Assembly: GCF_003386285.1 (NCBI RefSeq)
Contig: NZ_QPNC01000010.1
Location: 26,661 to 90,660 of the forward strand
From: Nocardiopsis sp. FIRDI 009
GTDB lineage: Bacteria > Actinomycetota > Actinomycetes > Streptosporangiales > Streptosporangiaceae
Reading direction: 5' to 3'
DNA length: 64,000 bases
Within the stretch, counting starts at the first letter, position 1. Every line of letters starts with the position of its first letter. Position numbers and translations under genes: made by a program. Shown here piece after piece: positions 36,657 through 44,085 of this stretch. The notes beneath the pieces are model-generated. The model made no database searches. It was not told where the DNA came from and worked only from the letters and a program-made list of their open reading frames with translations.

Positions 36657-36688
36657 GAGTCCCGCCGGGATGCCGCCCGGCGGGACTC
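36657..36688 (+). promoter_or_regulatory. Perfect 13-bp hairpin in the transfer-operon leader
   Basis: GAGTCCCGCCGGG and CCCGGCGGGACTC enclose a 6-nt loop. It ends 32 bases before the first start codon and lacks a T-run, so it looks like a leader structure and not a simple terminator. Confidence 0.5.
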
Positions 36689-36720
36689 CTACGCACTCGC
36701 TCACCTGCAAGGAGCAGCAC

Positions 36721-36981
36721 ATGCGCACCACCATGATGCCGTCCCCGACGGCTCCCGAGAACAGCACCACTCCCCCCGCGCCGTTCGAGGTCGCCCCCGC
36801 AGCGTTGGACGTCCTCGGCATCACCGACACCGACGACCTGTTCGCCGTCGAACTGGCCGACGAGAGCGACCAGGAGCGCGCCGCCCGCTTGGCCGCCGCA
36901 GCGGACATCCTCGACGACCGCCTTACCGAGATCACCTATGCCGCCCTGGCGGCCGAGGACGTCCGGGGGTGGGCGCTGTGA
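36721..36981 (+). CDS. AICE protein of unknown function, 86 aa
   Basis: Starts at the ATG at 36721 with AAGGAG nine bases upstream. Thr/Pro-rich N-terminus then acidic helical part (DVLGITDTDDLFAVELADES, ARLAAAADILDDRLTEITY). No family recognised. First gene of a long chain of overlapping genes leading to the translocase. Confidence 0.7.
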   Translation: MRTTMMPSPTAPENSTTPPAPFEVAPAALDVLGITDTDDLFAVELADESDQERAARLAAAADILDDRLTEITYAALAAEDVRGWAL

Positions 36982-37157
36982 CCCCCGACCTGCTGCCCCC
37001 CGTACTCGCGACCGCCGTCCTCGTTCTCCTGCTCGTGCTGGGAGCACTCCGCGTGGCGGCCGCCTGCCGCAAGGTCCGCTCGAAGCTGCGTCGCCTGTCC
37101 CGCACTCGCCTGGTCGTCACCCAGACCACCCGCCGCCGGAAGGGAGGTCGGCGCTGA
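36978..37157 (+). CDS. Small membrane protein, 59 aa
   Basis: GTG start overlapping the previous stop (GTGA). One hydrophobic helix near residues 5-28 (PPVLATAVLVLLLVLGALRV) followed by a strongly basic tail ending TTRRRKGGRR. Typical of spread (Spd) proteins of actinomycete conjugative elements. Confidence 0.65.
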   Translation: MTPDLLPPVLATAVLVLLLVLGALRVAAACRKVRSKLRRLSRTRLVVTQTTRRRKGGRR

Positions 37158-37240
37158 TGCTGCTCGCGATCCTGACCGTCCTGGCCTACCTCGCGCTGGC
37201 CGCCCTGATGCTCACTCCCCCGTTCTGGAGGTCGCGCTAA
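37157..37240 (+). CDS. Tiny membrane peptide, 27 aa
   Basis: MLLAILTVLAYLALAALMLT followed by PPFWRSR: one membrane helix and a short positive end. Its ATG overlaps the preceding stop (TGATG) and its stop overlaps the next start (TAATG). The unbroken overlap chain is the main evidence that it is translated. Confidence 0.5.
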   Translation: MLLAILTVLAYLALAALMLTPPFWRSR

Positions 37241-37380
37241 TGGCCTCGCTGATTTCGCTGTTCGCCCTGCTCATTCTGTGCGCGCTGGTCTACCTGCTCG
37301 TCGGCATCCCGATCGTGAACATCCGTGCTGACCTGCGCACCATCCGTCGCCTCTCCAAGCTGGGAGACCGCCGTGACTGA
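37240..37380 (+). CDS. Small membrane protein, 46 aa
   Basis: MASLISLFALLILCALVYLL then GIPIVNIRADLRTIRRLS: one helix and a basic cytoplasmic tail. Its start shares a base with the previous stop, and its end overlaps the next gene by eight bases. Probably a Spd-like protein. Confidence 0.55.
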   Translation: MASLISLFALLILCALVYLLVGIPIVNIRADLRTIRRLSKLGDRRD

Positions 37381-37798
37381 CTCCCGCGTCCCACTGACCG
37401 ACTACATCGACGAGACCCGCGCCGAGCTTGCCCGCGCAGACGCCAAGGCGTCCGCGCTGACCGCTCTGGGAGGTGCCTCGCTGGCGGTGCTGGCGGCCGG
37501 ACCTCTGCTGACCGGCGGCACCGCGGCGCACTGGGTGCTGCGGGGCGGAGCCCTGCTTCTGGTCCTGGCGCTCGTCGTGCTCCTGACGGTCGTCCGCCCC
37601 CGCACCATCGGCGCTCCGTTCGCTCAAGTCACCGCCGACCCGGAGGGCTGGGAACCCGAGCGCACCCGCGAGCGGCTGGTCAACCTGGCGGCCGTCGCCT
37701 CCATCAAGTTCGTCCGCATCCGCATCGCCGTCGACCTGCTGATCGCTGCCGCTCTCGTCATCGGAGCTGGCCTGGTCTGGATGGGAGCCACTTCATGA
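37373..37798 (+). CDS. Two-TM membrane protein resembling PycTM/DUF5706 proteins
   Basis: 141 residues from the GTG at 37373. An amphipathic N-terminal helix with the motif ELARADAKASALTALGGASL leads into the first membrane helix; a second pair of hydrophobic stretches follows and the C-terminal end is again hydrophobic. The ADAKAS-type motif before a membrane helix is seen in DUF5706 (Pycsar effector-like) proteins. No nucleotide cyclase is adjacent, so a role in transfer is equally plausible. Confidence 0.6.
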   Translation: MTDSRVPLTDYIDETRAELARADAKASALTALGGASLAVLAAGPLLTGGTAAHWVLRGGALLLVLALVVLLTVVRPRTIGAPFAQVTADPEGWEPERTRERLVNLAAVASIKFVRIRIAVDLLIAAALVIGAGLVWMGATS

Positions 37799-39048
37799 AC
37801 CTCCGCCGCAGGCACACGAACAAGACCACCGACGTGGTGACCGACCTCCAAGAGCGCATCCGTCAGGCTCAGGCCCTGGCGGCCGTGCCCGAACAGAAGC
37901 TGCTCGCGGACCCGCGCCTGAACCCGCAGACCAGGGCGAGGGCTGACCGCCTCCAAGCGGAGCGGCTGGCGACCGGCCTGGAGATGGAGCACCGCCGGGA
38001 GCTGCGGGCGGTGCGCGAGGCCGACCGGCGCGCCGAAGAGGCCATCCGGGCGTCCGCCGCCGTGGACGCCGCCCGCGCCGCGACTGATGAGTCCTACACC
38101 GTCCTTGACCTCGTGCGCAGCCGTACGCGGTTCTCCCGGCTGTGCCTGGGAGCCTCGATCGTGCTGTCAGTCGGGTCCGCGATGGGGCTGGAGGCGGCCG
38201 TGATCGCCCACCACCCGACCGCCCCGGACGGCATCGGCTACCTCGCCGAAGTCGCCCTGACCGGGATGTCGACCACCGCGATCCTGTGGGCCGGGAAGCT
38301 GGCCCGCGCCGAAGCCCTTCCCTCCAAGGGGCGGGCTCGAACCGCGCTGATCGCGCTGATCGCGGTGCCACTGCTGGTGAGCATCATCGGGTCCACGATC
38401 GGCTCCGGCCCGGTCGGGGCCGTCGCGTCTGTGGGAGCGGCGGCGTTCTCCGCGATGGCGTACCTGGTGGCCACCACCTCCGCCGCCGCGATCACCGCCC
38501 TGGTGGGCCGCATCGACGGCCGCACCCGGACCACGGTGACCGAGGTGCCCGCCGACAACGGGGACCAGGAGCACGGGGAGCCGACGACTCCGCTGCCGCA
38601 TCACACCGCCGGGCAGGCCCTGGAGGTCGTCGGGGAGGAGATCGCGGAACAGGCCGCCGACTACCTCCGTGACCACACCCGCTCACACGGCGGTCCGTCT
38701 GAGCGCTCGCACGACACCACCCGCTCACACGGGCAGTCCCCAGACCGCTCGCACGGCGACGAATCCCCCGACGACAACGGGGCCAACGCCGCATCTGACG
38801 AGGTCATCCCGTCTGAGCACCCGTCCGAGCGGGACCGCTCGCACGGCAATGACGAGTCGTCCGAGCGTGTGCTGACCGCGCAGGAGCGGCGCCGCCTGGA
38901 GGGCGTCGAGAACCGTCGCCGGGTGGCGGACTTCCTGTCCGATCGCCCCGGCGCTCCCACGGGTGAGATCGCCCAAGCGCTCGGTCTGGCCCCCTCGACC
39001 GTCCGCCGGATCCGGCGCGAGATCGAGGACGGGGGCGACGCGTCATGA
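37795..39048 (+). CDS. SpdB-like membrane protein with DNA-binding-like C-terminus
   Basis: 417 residues, ATGA overlap with the previous gene. Residues 1-100 are a long charged helix (coiled coil). About 115-240 hold four membrane helices resembling DUF2637-type spread proteins (AEVALTGMSTTAILWAGKLA in the middle). A Ser/His/Gly-rich linker repeats the tetrapeptide RSHG, and the end (VADFLSDRPGAPTGEIAQAL through APSTVRRIRREIED) is a winged-helix-like domain. Likely an intra-mycelial spread protein. Confidence 0.7.
   Translation: MNLRRRHTNKTTDVVTDLQERIRQAQALAAVPEQKLLADPRLNPQTRARADRLQAERLATGLEMEHRRELRAVREADRRAEEAIRASAAVDAARAATDESYTVLDLVRSRTRFSRLCLGASIVLSVGSAMGLEAAVIAHHPTAPDGIGYLAEVALTGMSTTAILWAGKLARAEALPSKGRARTALIALIAVPLLVSIIGSTIGSGPVGAVASVGAAAFSAMAYLVATTSAAAITALVGRIDGRTRTTVTEVPADNGDQEHGEPTTPLPHHTAGQALEVVGEEIAEQAADYLRDHTRSHGGPSERSHDTTRSHGQSPDRSHGDESPDDNGANAASDEVIPSEHPSERDRSHGNDESSERVLTAQERRRLEGVENRRRVADFLSDRPGAPTGEIAQALGLAPSTVRRIRREIEDGGDAS
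38680..38846 (+). repeat. Five CGCTCRCACGR direct repeats
   Basis: Copies at 38680, 38704, 38722, 38746 and 38836, each 11 bp, encode the RSHG/RSHD units of the SpdB-like protein. Spacings are 24, 18, 24 and 90 bp. Confidence 0.6.
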
Positions 39049-39332
39049 CCGTCCGCCACCGCCCCAAGGTGCGCCGCTGGCGCGAGGAGACCTCGCAAGG
39101 CGAAGCGTGGTGCTACACGGTCCGCTGCTCCTGCGAAGCCGAGTTCGATGAGCACTACACCAAGCGCCTGGCCGAGAACGACAAGGCCAAGCACCTGATC
39201 GAGGTCGCCCCACCGTACTCCGAGCGGTGCCGCGAGCCCCAGAGGCACCGCTGCCAGCCGCACGACCGCTGCCCGGTATGCGCCGACCAGCTGACCCTGC
39301 CCGGATTCGAGGGCCTGGAGGTGCCCGGATGA
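39045..39332 (+). CDS. Cys-rich AICE protein, 95 aa
   Basis: ATGA overlap with the previous gene. Contains CYTVRCSCEAEF and later CREPQRHRC, CPVCADQL, so at least one zinc-ribbon-like site is plausible. No known family. Confidence 0.65.
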   Translation: MTVRHRPKVRRWREETSQGEAWCYTVRCSCEAEFDEHYTKRLAENDKAKHLIEVAPPYSERCREPQRHRCQPHDRCPVCADQLTLPGFEGLEVPG

Positions 39333-39592
39333 GCCGTCGTCCGACCTGGCGCACCCGCCTCTCGGCGGCCGCCTCGTTCGTCGATCACCTGCTGTGTCAG
39401 GCCGACTCGCTCATCAGCGCGTGGCTGGACGTCCGCCCGCTCCGCAACACCGCCGCCGACGCCGCCGCCTGGCTGGGGCGGACCTGGCGTGCCCACCTAC
39501 ACCACGCCCACGTGCGCCGCTACGGCCCCGGCCGGGGCCTGATCGCCGTCGTCATCAACCGCCGTCCGACCAAGGAGAACACCCGTGGCTGA
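39329..39592 (+). CDS. AICE protein of unknown function, 87 aa
   Basis: ATGA overlap with the previous gene. Basic, Trp- and Ala-rich (AADAAAWLGRTWRAHLHHAH) with a weakly amphipathic centre. No family recognised. Confidence 0.6.
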   Translation: MSRRPTWRTRLSAAASFVDHLLCQADSLISAWLDVRPLRNTAADAAAWLGRTWRAHLHHAHVRRYGPGRGLIAVVINRRPTKENTRG

Positions 39593-39962
39593 GGCCAACA
39601 CCGAGCGCTCGGAACTCAAGCGCATCATGGCGGACCTGGAGTCGATCGAGTTCGAGACCGGCTCGGACATCCGCCGCTACGTCGAGACCACCCGCAAGCT
39701 GAGCCGCGCCCTGTCGATGGAACTGGAGTTCTCCGCCCAGGAGCTGGAAGCGGCCTTGAGGGAGCTGCCGCCCGGCGACGGGGAATCGCGTCTGGCGATG
39801 CGCCGCAAGGCCAAGAGCGTGACCCGCCACCTGCGCCGGTGCGCTGAGGCCCAGCGCACCGTGGGAGTGGAGGCCGTGCGCACCTGGGCAAGCCTGCACA
39901 AGCACTTCGAGTACCTGGTCAAGCGCAAGAAGCGCAAGAAGGCCCTGGACTTGTCCGCCTGA
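39585..39962 (+). CDS. Helical AICE protein, 125 aa
   Basis: GTG at 39585, overlapping the previous gene by eight bases. Almost entirely charged helices (SELKRIMADLESIEFE, VETTRKLSRALSMELEFSAQ) ending in a Lys-rich tail (KRKKRKKALDLSA). May be a transfer accessory working with the translocase that follows 68 bases later. Confidence 0.65.
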   Translation: MAEANTERSELKRIMADLESIEFETGSDIRRYVETTRKLSRALSMELEFSAQELEAALRELPPGDGESRLAMRRKAKSVTRHLRRCAEAQRTVGVEAVRTWASLHKHFEYLVKRKKRKKALDLSA

Positions 39963-40030
39963 CCCGAACCCACCCTGCGGGGGCCACCCGGTGCGGCCCC
40001 CGCCCACCACACGAGAATGGAGAGACGCTG

Positions 40031-42040
40031 ATGGCTCGCAACGAGCTGGTGGTGCGCGGCGATCGGGACTCAGAGACCGCGCGACGCGGAAACACCCTCA
40101 TCGACTACGCCCGCCCTTGGCTGGCCGCCCCGGCGCTGATCCCGGCCGGATACCTGACCCACTGGCTGTGGGGCGACCTGGGGTGGGGCACCGGCCTGGC
40201 GGCCGCCGCCATCGCGGCAGCGGGCGCGGTGGTCACCTACGCCACCCACCACCTGACCCACGCACGCACCTGGTACGCCCACCACATCTCCACCGCCATG
40301 ACCGGCGGGTCCGCCGCGTGGCTGGCACTGGCCACCGGCTTCGGCCCCGGGCGCCCGCTCATGGACGCACTGCTCATCGGCGGGTGGGCCGCCGCAGCCA
40401 TCTCCAACGTCCACCTGTGGGCGCGTTCGCAGGGCACCGCCGAGGCCGCACCGAAGAAGGGCGTCGGCCGCATCCTGCCGACCTTCGCGGAAGTCGCGGC
40501 CAAACTGCACCTCAAGGACGTCAGGGCCAAGCTCACCTCGGACACCGAGATGCAGCAGCGCCACACCCTGACCCTGGACAACGGCACCACGGCCGAGGAA
40601 CTCCAGAGCCGGGGCAAGGAACTGGCCAGCGCCTACGGGGTCGCTCCCGGCGCGATCCGCGTGATCGAGGACCAGGGCCGCGCCGACCGCGCGGAACTGG
40701 TCATCACCAAGAAGGACGTCATGGGCAAGCTCATCCCCTGGGAGGGGCTCAACCCCCAGCACGTGGGCGCCAGCATCGCGGACCACCCGTTGCACCTGGG
40801 GACCTACGAGGACGGCGAACCGTTCTTCAACCAGATCACCAACCGGCACAGCCTGACCGTGGGCATGGCCGGGGCCGGGAAGAGCGTCTACGGCAAGGTC
40901 AAAATGGTGCAGGTCGCCGCCCGCCGGGACACCTTCACCCTCGCGATCGACCTGGCCAAGGGAAGGCAGACCCTCGGTCCGATCGAGGGTGCGATCGGCT
41001 GGCCCGCCTACACCAAGGCCAACGCGCGCGGCCAGCTCGCGGCGGTCAAGCGCGCGATCAAGGATCGCGCCAACTACCTGGCCGACCAGGGGCACTCCCA
41101 GTGGGTGCCCGGGTGCGGGTTGACCTTCCTGCACATCCTCGTGGAGGAGGCCGCCGAAGTCGTGGACTTCGACGAGATCGTGGAGGTCGCGCGGGTGGCC
41201 CGGTCCACTGGCATCCACCTGGAGCTGTCGTTGCAGCGCGCCACGTGGGGCAACCTCGACACCGACACCCGCGCGAACCTGGGTGATGGCATCTGCTTCG
41301 GCGTGCGGGACTTCGCCGACGCCTCGTTCGTGCTACCGGACTACGTGACCGAGGCCGGGTGCGACCCCTCCCGGTGGCGCAAGTCCAAGCCGGGTGCGGC
41401 CTACGCCGCGATCGAGCACGTCGACCCGGACCGGCATGTGGTGGCGGTCAAGATGTTCGGCCCACCCACCACCGACCCCAAGGACGAGAACCGCGTCCTG
41501 AAGGCCGCCGCCGACTCGTTGCCGGACCAGGACCAGAAGTTGGACCCCATCACCCGCAAGGCATTCGGCGACGAGTACACCGCCTTCCTGGAGAGCCGCG
41601 GCCGCACCGCCGCCGCCCCGGCCTCGTCGGCACCCCCCGTGGCGGTGCCCGAAGTCGACGACGAGGAGTTGATCGTGGACGAGGCCATCGAGCCGATCGT
41701 GCTGACCACCCCCGACGACGATCCCGAGATCGTCGGTGACATCGACAGCGAGATCCCGCCCCTGGCCCCCGAGGACGACTTCGTGATCGCTCCGAAGAAG
41801 GGCACCAAGGGATCGGCGGAGGAAGCCCGCGCCGCCGTGGACGCCCTCATGGAGGAGTGGGGTCCCGGCCACGAGTTCAAGGCATTCGACCTGAAGACGG
41901 AGCTGCGGGAGATGGGCGTGGAGCGCAGCAAGAGCTGGCTCTACGGCCAACTGTCCCGCCTGGAGGAGGCCGGTCGCCTGCGCCACGAGGACACCGGGGC
42001 GTGGACCGTCCTGGAGGCCCGCCAACTGGTCGACGCCTGA
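40031..42040 (+). CDS. FtsK/SpoIIIE-type conjugative DNA translocase (TraSA/TraB-like)
   Basis: 669 residues. About four membrane helices lie within residues 30-140. The RecA-like motor has Walker A TVGMAGAGKSVYGK (near residue 280), FTLAIDLAKGRQTL, Walker B-like FLHILVEEAAEVVDF and the RARSTGIH/LSLQRATW sensor region. After an acidic linker the C-terminus (about 600-660) is a winged helix (KTELREMGVERSKSWLYGQL, SRLEEAGRLRHED). Proteins of this type form hexameric pores, bind repeats in a clt locus through the winged helix and move double-stranded DNA to the recipient. Confidence 0.93.
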   Translation: MARNELVVRGDRDSETARRGNTLIDYARPWLAAPALIPAGYLTHWLWGDLGWGTGLAAAAIAAAGAVVTYATHHLTHARTWYAHHISTAMTGGSAAWLALATGFGPGRPLMDALLIGGWAAAAISNVHLWARSQGTAEAAPKKGVGRILPTFAEVAAKLHLKDVRAKLTSDTEMQQRHTLTLDNGTTAEELQSRGKELASAYGVAPGAIRVIEDQGRADRAELVITKKDVMGKLIPWEGLNPQHVGASIADHPLHLGTYEDGEPFFNQITNRHSLTVGMAGAGKSVYGKVKMVQVAARRDTFTLAIDLAKGRQTLGPIEGAIGWPAYTKANARGQLAAVKRAIKDRANYLADQGHSQWVPGCGLTFLHILVEEAAEVVDFDEIVEVARVARSTGIHLELSLQRATWGNLDTDTRANLGDGICFGVRDFADASFVLPDYVTEAGCDPSRWRKSKPGAAYAAIEHVDPDRHVVAVKMFGPPTTDPKDENRVLKAAADSLPDQDQKLDPITRKAFGDEYTAFLESRGRTAAAPASSAPPVAVPEVDDEELIVDEAIEPIVLTTPDDDPEIVGDIDSEIPPLAPEDDFVIAPKKGTKGSAEEARAAVDALMEEWGPGHEFKAFDLKTELREMGVERSKSWLYGQLSRLEEAGRLRHEDTGAWTVLEARQLVDA

Positions 42041-42083
42041 CCCCGGGCGCTGCCTGTGGGGCGCCCCCGTCCACCGCCCGGGG
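42041..42083 (+). terminator. Hairpin after the translocase gene
   Basis: CCCCGGGCG (42041-42049) pairs with CGCCCGGGG (42075-42083), with the self-complementary GGGGCGCCCC inside the loop. It follows the stop codon directly. Confidence 0.55.
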
Positions 42084-42120
42084 TGCCCTCGCAGGGACCG
42101 CCCGCACCGATTTCAGGGTT

Positions 42121-42186
42121 GTCCAACCCGGTTCCAGACCGGTGTCCAGACCCCGTCCAAACCGGGTGTCCAGACCGGTTTGGACA
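42121..42186 (+). repeat. Five tandem GTCCARACCGG iterons
   Basis: Units start at 42121, 42132, 42144, 42155 and 42168 (variants GTCCAACCCGG, TTCCAGACCGG, GTCCAGACCCC, GTCCAAACCGG, GTCCAGACCGG). The last extends into the near palindrome GTCCAGACCGGTTTGGAC. The period of 11-13 bp puts them on one face of the helix. Non-coding DNA directly behind the translocase gene. Confidence 0.75.
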
Positions 42187-42256
42187 CCCGCTGACCTGTA
42201 ACACCGCGCCGGGGCGTCCACACCGGCTCCCGCACCCCAACGAAAGCGAGACACGC

Positions 42257-42541
42257 ATGGCTCAGGCCACCCCCCACAAGCCCGTCAAGGTCCGTCTCGA
42301 AGGGTTCCCGGACGACATCGCCGCGTTCGCCGAACACCTCCAGGCCACCCCGTGGGCGGACGTCCTGGACTACTCCCGCCCCTACCCCAACCGGCGCGGC
42401 AACCCGAACCGGTGCCGGGTCTACATGGAGATCCTCATCGGCCCCCAGACCACGGAGGCGGACACCTCCACGACCGTCACCGAGGTCGGCCCGACCGCGA
42501 TCGCTCCGCCCCCGCCCCGGCAGATCGACACCGACCACTGA
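42257..42541 (+). CDS. AICE protein of unknown function, 94 aa
   Basis: ATG at 42257. Ordered N-terminal half (KVRLEGFPDDIAAFAEHLQA, then CRVYMEILIGP) and a Pro/Thr-rich tail. Similar proteins are common in actinomycete integrative elements but have no known function. Confidence 0.65.
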   Translation: MAQATPHKPVKVRLEGFPDDIAAFAEHLQATPWADVLDYSRPYPNRRGNPNRCRVYMEILIGPQTTEADTSTTVTEVGPTAIAPPPPRQIDTDH

Positions 42542-42568
42542 ACCCAGCGAGCACCCAAGGAGATCACC

Positions 42569-42757
42569 GTGTTCAACCCCAACGACTGCGAAGCCGAGTT
42601 CATCGACGGCAACTACAGCGACTGCGGATGCCCTGTGTGCGGTGACGCCACCGCACACGAGATCGAGTCGCAGTTCGAGGCAGGACTGATCACCCACGAG
42701 GAGGCGCTGGAAGCCCACGACGAGAACGACCAGTCCCACATGAGCTGGGACGACTAG
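42569..42757 (+). CDS. Small acidic Cys-motif protein, 62 aa
   Basis: GTG at 42569 with AAGGAG upstream. CGCPVCGDATAHEIES supplies a CxCxxC cluster that may bind zinc; the remainder is very acidic (HEEALEAHDENDQSH). Unknown function. Confidence 0.65.
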   Translation: MFNPNDCEAEFIDGNYSDCGCPVCGDATAHEIESQFEAGLITHEEALEAHDENDQSHMSWDD

Positions 42758-42834
42758 CCCTCACACGAAAGCGGTCCCGGTGCCTGGCTGCCAGACAAAC
42801 CACCGAGACCGTGCCAGTGCGCCCGCACCGCGAC

Positions 42835-42876
42835 GACGGCCCCACCCTCCGCTGGCAGGCACCGGGTGGGGCCGTC
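42835..42876 (+). terminator. Hairpin between small AICE genes
   Basis: GACGGCCCCACCC (42835-42847) and GGGTGGGGCCGTC (42864-42876) form a perfect 13-bp stem. It lies 28 bases before the next start, so it may also regulate that gene. Confidence 0.6.
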
Positions 42877-42903
42877 TCTCCCGAAACACGAGAGGACCCC
42901 AGT

Positions 42904-43230
42904 ATGACCATCAACCAAGACCTCCAGCGCACGGCCGCGCGCGTTCTCGTTGATCTGCTCGCCACCCCTGGTCTGCCGGAGGTGAACTGGAGCCTGTACG
43001 CGCTGGGCGGCTTCACCCGGTGCTACACGCCACCGCGCCTGGACACCGACCTGTTGGCGGGACAGGCCGACTCCCACCAGGCGGTCCGGGAGTGGGCCGC
43101 GCGTCTGGGCACGAACGTGGAACTGCGCCACGGCACGACCCCGGACGCACGCGCGATCGTGGACGGGGTCGTCGTGAGGGTCTGGTGCGCCCCCGAGTTC
43201 CGAGACGACGTGAACGCCTCGGAGGAGTAG
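42904..43230 (+). CDS. AICE protein of unknown function, 108 aa
   Basis: ATG at 42904. Helical start (QDLQRTAARVLVDLLATPGL) then a mixed alpha/beta part (AIVDGVVVRVWCAPEF). Its stop shares a base with the GTG of the initiator-like gene, so the two are coupled. No family recognised. Confidence 0.65.
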   Translation: MTINQDLQRTAARVLVDLLATPGLPEVNWSLYALGGFTRCYTPPRLDTDLLAGQADSHQAVREWAARLGTNVELRHGTTPDARAIVDGVVVRVWCAPEFRDDVNASEE

Positions 43231-44075
43231 TGGCACCGGCTGACCCGAGCACGGTGCGCGGGCGGTGGCTGCGCTACGTCTACGCCACCGCCCGCGTCCC
43301 TGACAGCGTGCGCGTGCTGCTGTTGGTGCTGGCGGAGCACATGGACGACGACGGCTGTGTCGAGATCAGCCGAGACGACCTCGCGGCCCTACTCTCCCGC
43401 GCTCCGCAACGCGTCTCCGGTCGCTACTCGAAGGCGATCGAAGCGGGACTTCTCCAGCAGGTTCGCCGGGGCACCCGTGGTGCCACATCCGTCTTCCAGG
43501 CGGCCCTTCCCGAGGGGGAGTCCATCACCCCCGTGGGTGACACGTTTCCGGGGAAACGGGTGCCGGACCCAAGTCCCGTTTCCGGGGAAACCGATCACCC
43601 CCGGGGAGGACATGCTTCCCAGGAAACAGGTCACCCCCGGGGGAGACCAAGCGTCCCCGCTTCGTCACCCCCGGGGGTGACGAAGAGCGACGCCCCTATA
43701 AGGGAAGGCGTGCGGGAACAGCCGTCACAGGCCACCCCCACCGCCGCTCCGGAACGACCGGACACGCCCGCCCCGGCCGACCACAAGCGCGTCAACGCAC
43801 TCGCCACCGTCTACCACCGGGCCACCCACGGCATGGGCGACTGGAACAAGATCCGCGCCGTCGTCAAGAAGGCCCTGAACAGCGGCTACTCGGATGAGGA
43901 GATCTCCCGAGGGCTCGAACACGTCGCGGCGGACGGTCGCTTCGCCCTGACCGCCGACACCCTGCGCATCGCGATCAACCGCACCCGCCCACGCCCTCAA
44001 CTGCGCGTCGTGGGTGGCCACACCCCGTACCGGAACCCCAGCGACTACGGCGACAACCCGGACCCCTGGTCATGA
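43230..44075 (+). CDS. Replication initiator-like HTH protein containing an internal palindrome array
   Basis: 281 residues from the GTG at 43230 (GGAGGA upstream). An N-terminal winged helix (VRVLLLVLAEHMDDDGCVEI, LAALLSRAPQRVSGRYSKAI) is followed by a disordered Pro/Ser-rich middle encoded by seven palindromic repeats. A C-terminal helical part follows (GMGDWNKIRAVVKKALNSGY, SDEEISRGLEHVAADGRFAL). The layout of initiator then DnaC-like loader, with repeats inside the initiator gene, parallels phage lambda O-P. It lacks RepSA or primase-polymerase motifs, so the initiator role is inferred. Confidence 0.7.
   Translation: MAPADPSTVRGRWLRYVYATARVPDSVRVLLLVLAEHMDDDGCVEISRDDLAALLSRAPQRVSGRYSKAIEAGLLQQVRRGTRGATSVFQAALPEGESITPVGDTFPGKRVPDPSPVSGETDHPRGGHASQETGHPRGRPSVPASSPPGVTKSDAPIREGVREQPSQATPTAAPERPDTPAPADHKRVNALATVYHRATHGMGDWNKIRAVVKKALNSGYSDEEISRGLEHVAADGRFALTADTLRIAINRTRPRPQLRVVGGHTPYRNPSDYGDNPDPWS
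43525..43680. repeat. Seven interspersed palindromes, candidate replication origin
   Basis: Two palindrome types alternate. Type A GTTTCCGGGGAAAC: 43544-43557, 43578-43591, and a variant at 43614-43627. Type B TCACCCCCGGGGGTGA: 43525-43540 (variant), 43595-43610 (variant), 43631-43646 (variant), 43665-43680. They lie within the initiator-like gene. Confidence 0.75.
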
Positions 44076-44085
44076 GAGGCACAGC

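Larger units (their letters stand above)
36157..36720. other. Divergent control region and structured leader of the AICE
   Basis: About 560 bases without a gene between the repressor and the transfer operon. It holds the two palindromes at 36,188 and 36,269, an AT-rich promoter zone, and then a GC-rich leader with strong inverted repeats (for example GCACCCC/GGGGTGC near 36,540 and a 13-bp stem at 36,657). The long leader may carry a regulatory RNA or an origin-like structure. Confidence 0.5.

Noticed and set aside
36204..36720. Coding frame in the AICE leader
   Set aside because: The frame is Arg/Ala-rich with no domain or start signal; the region is better explained as control DNA and structured leader.
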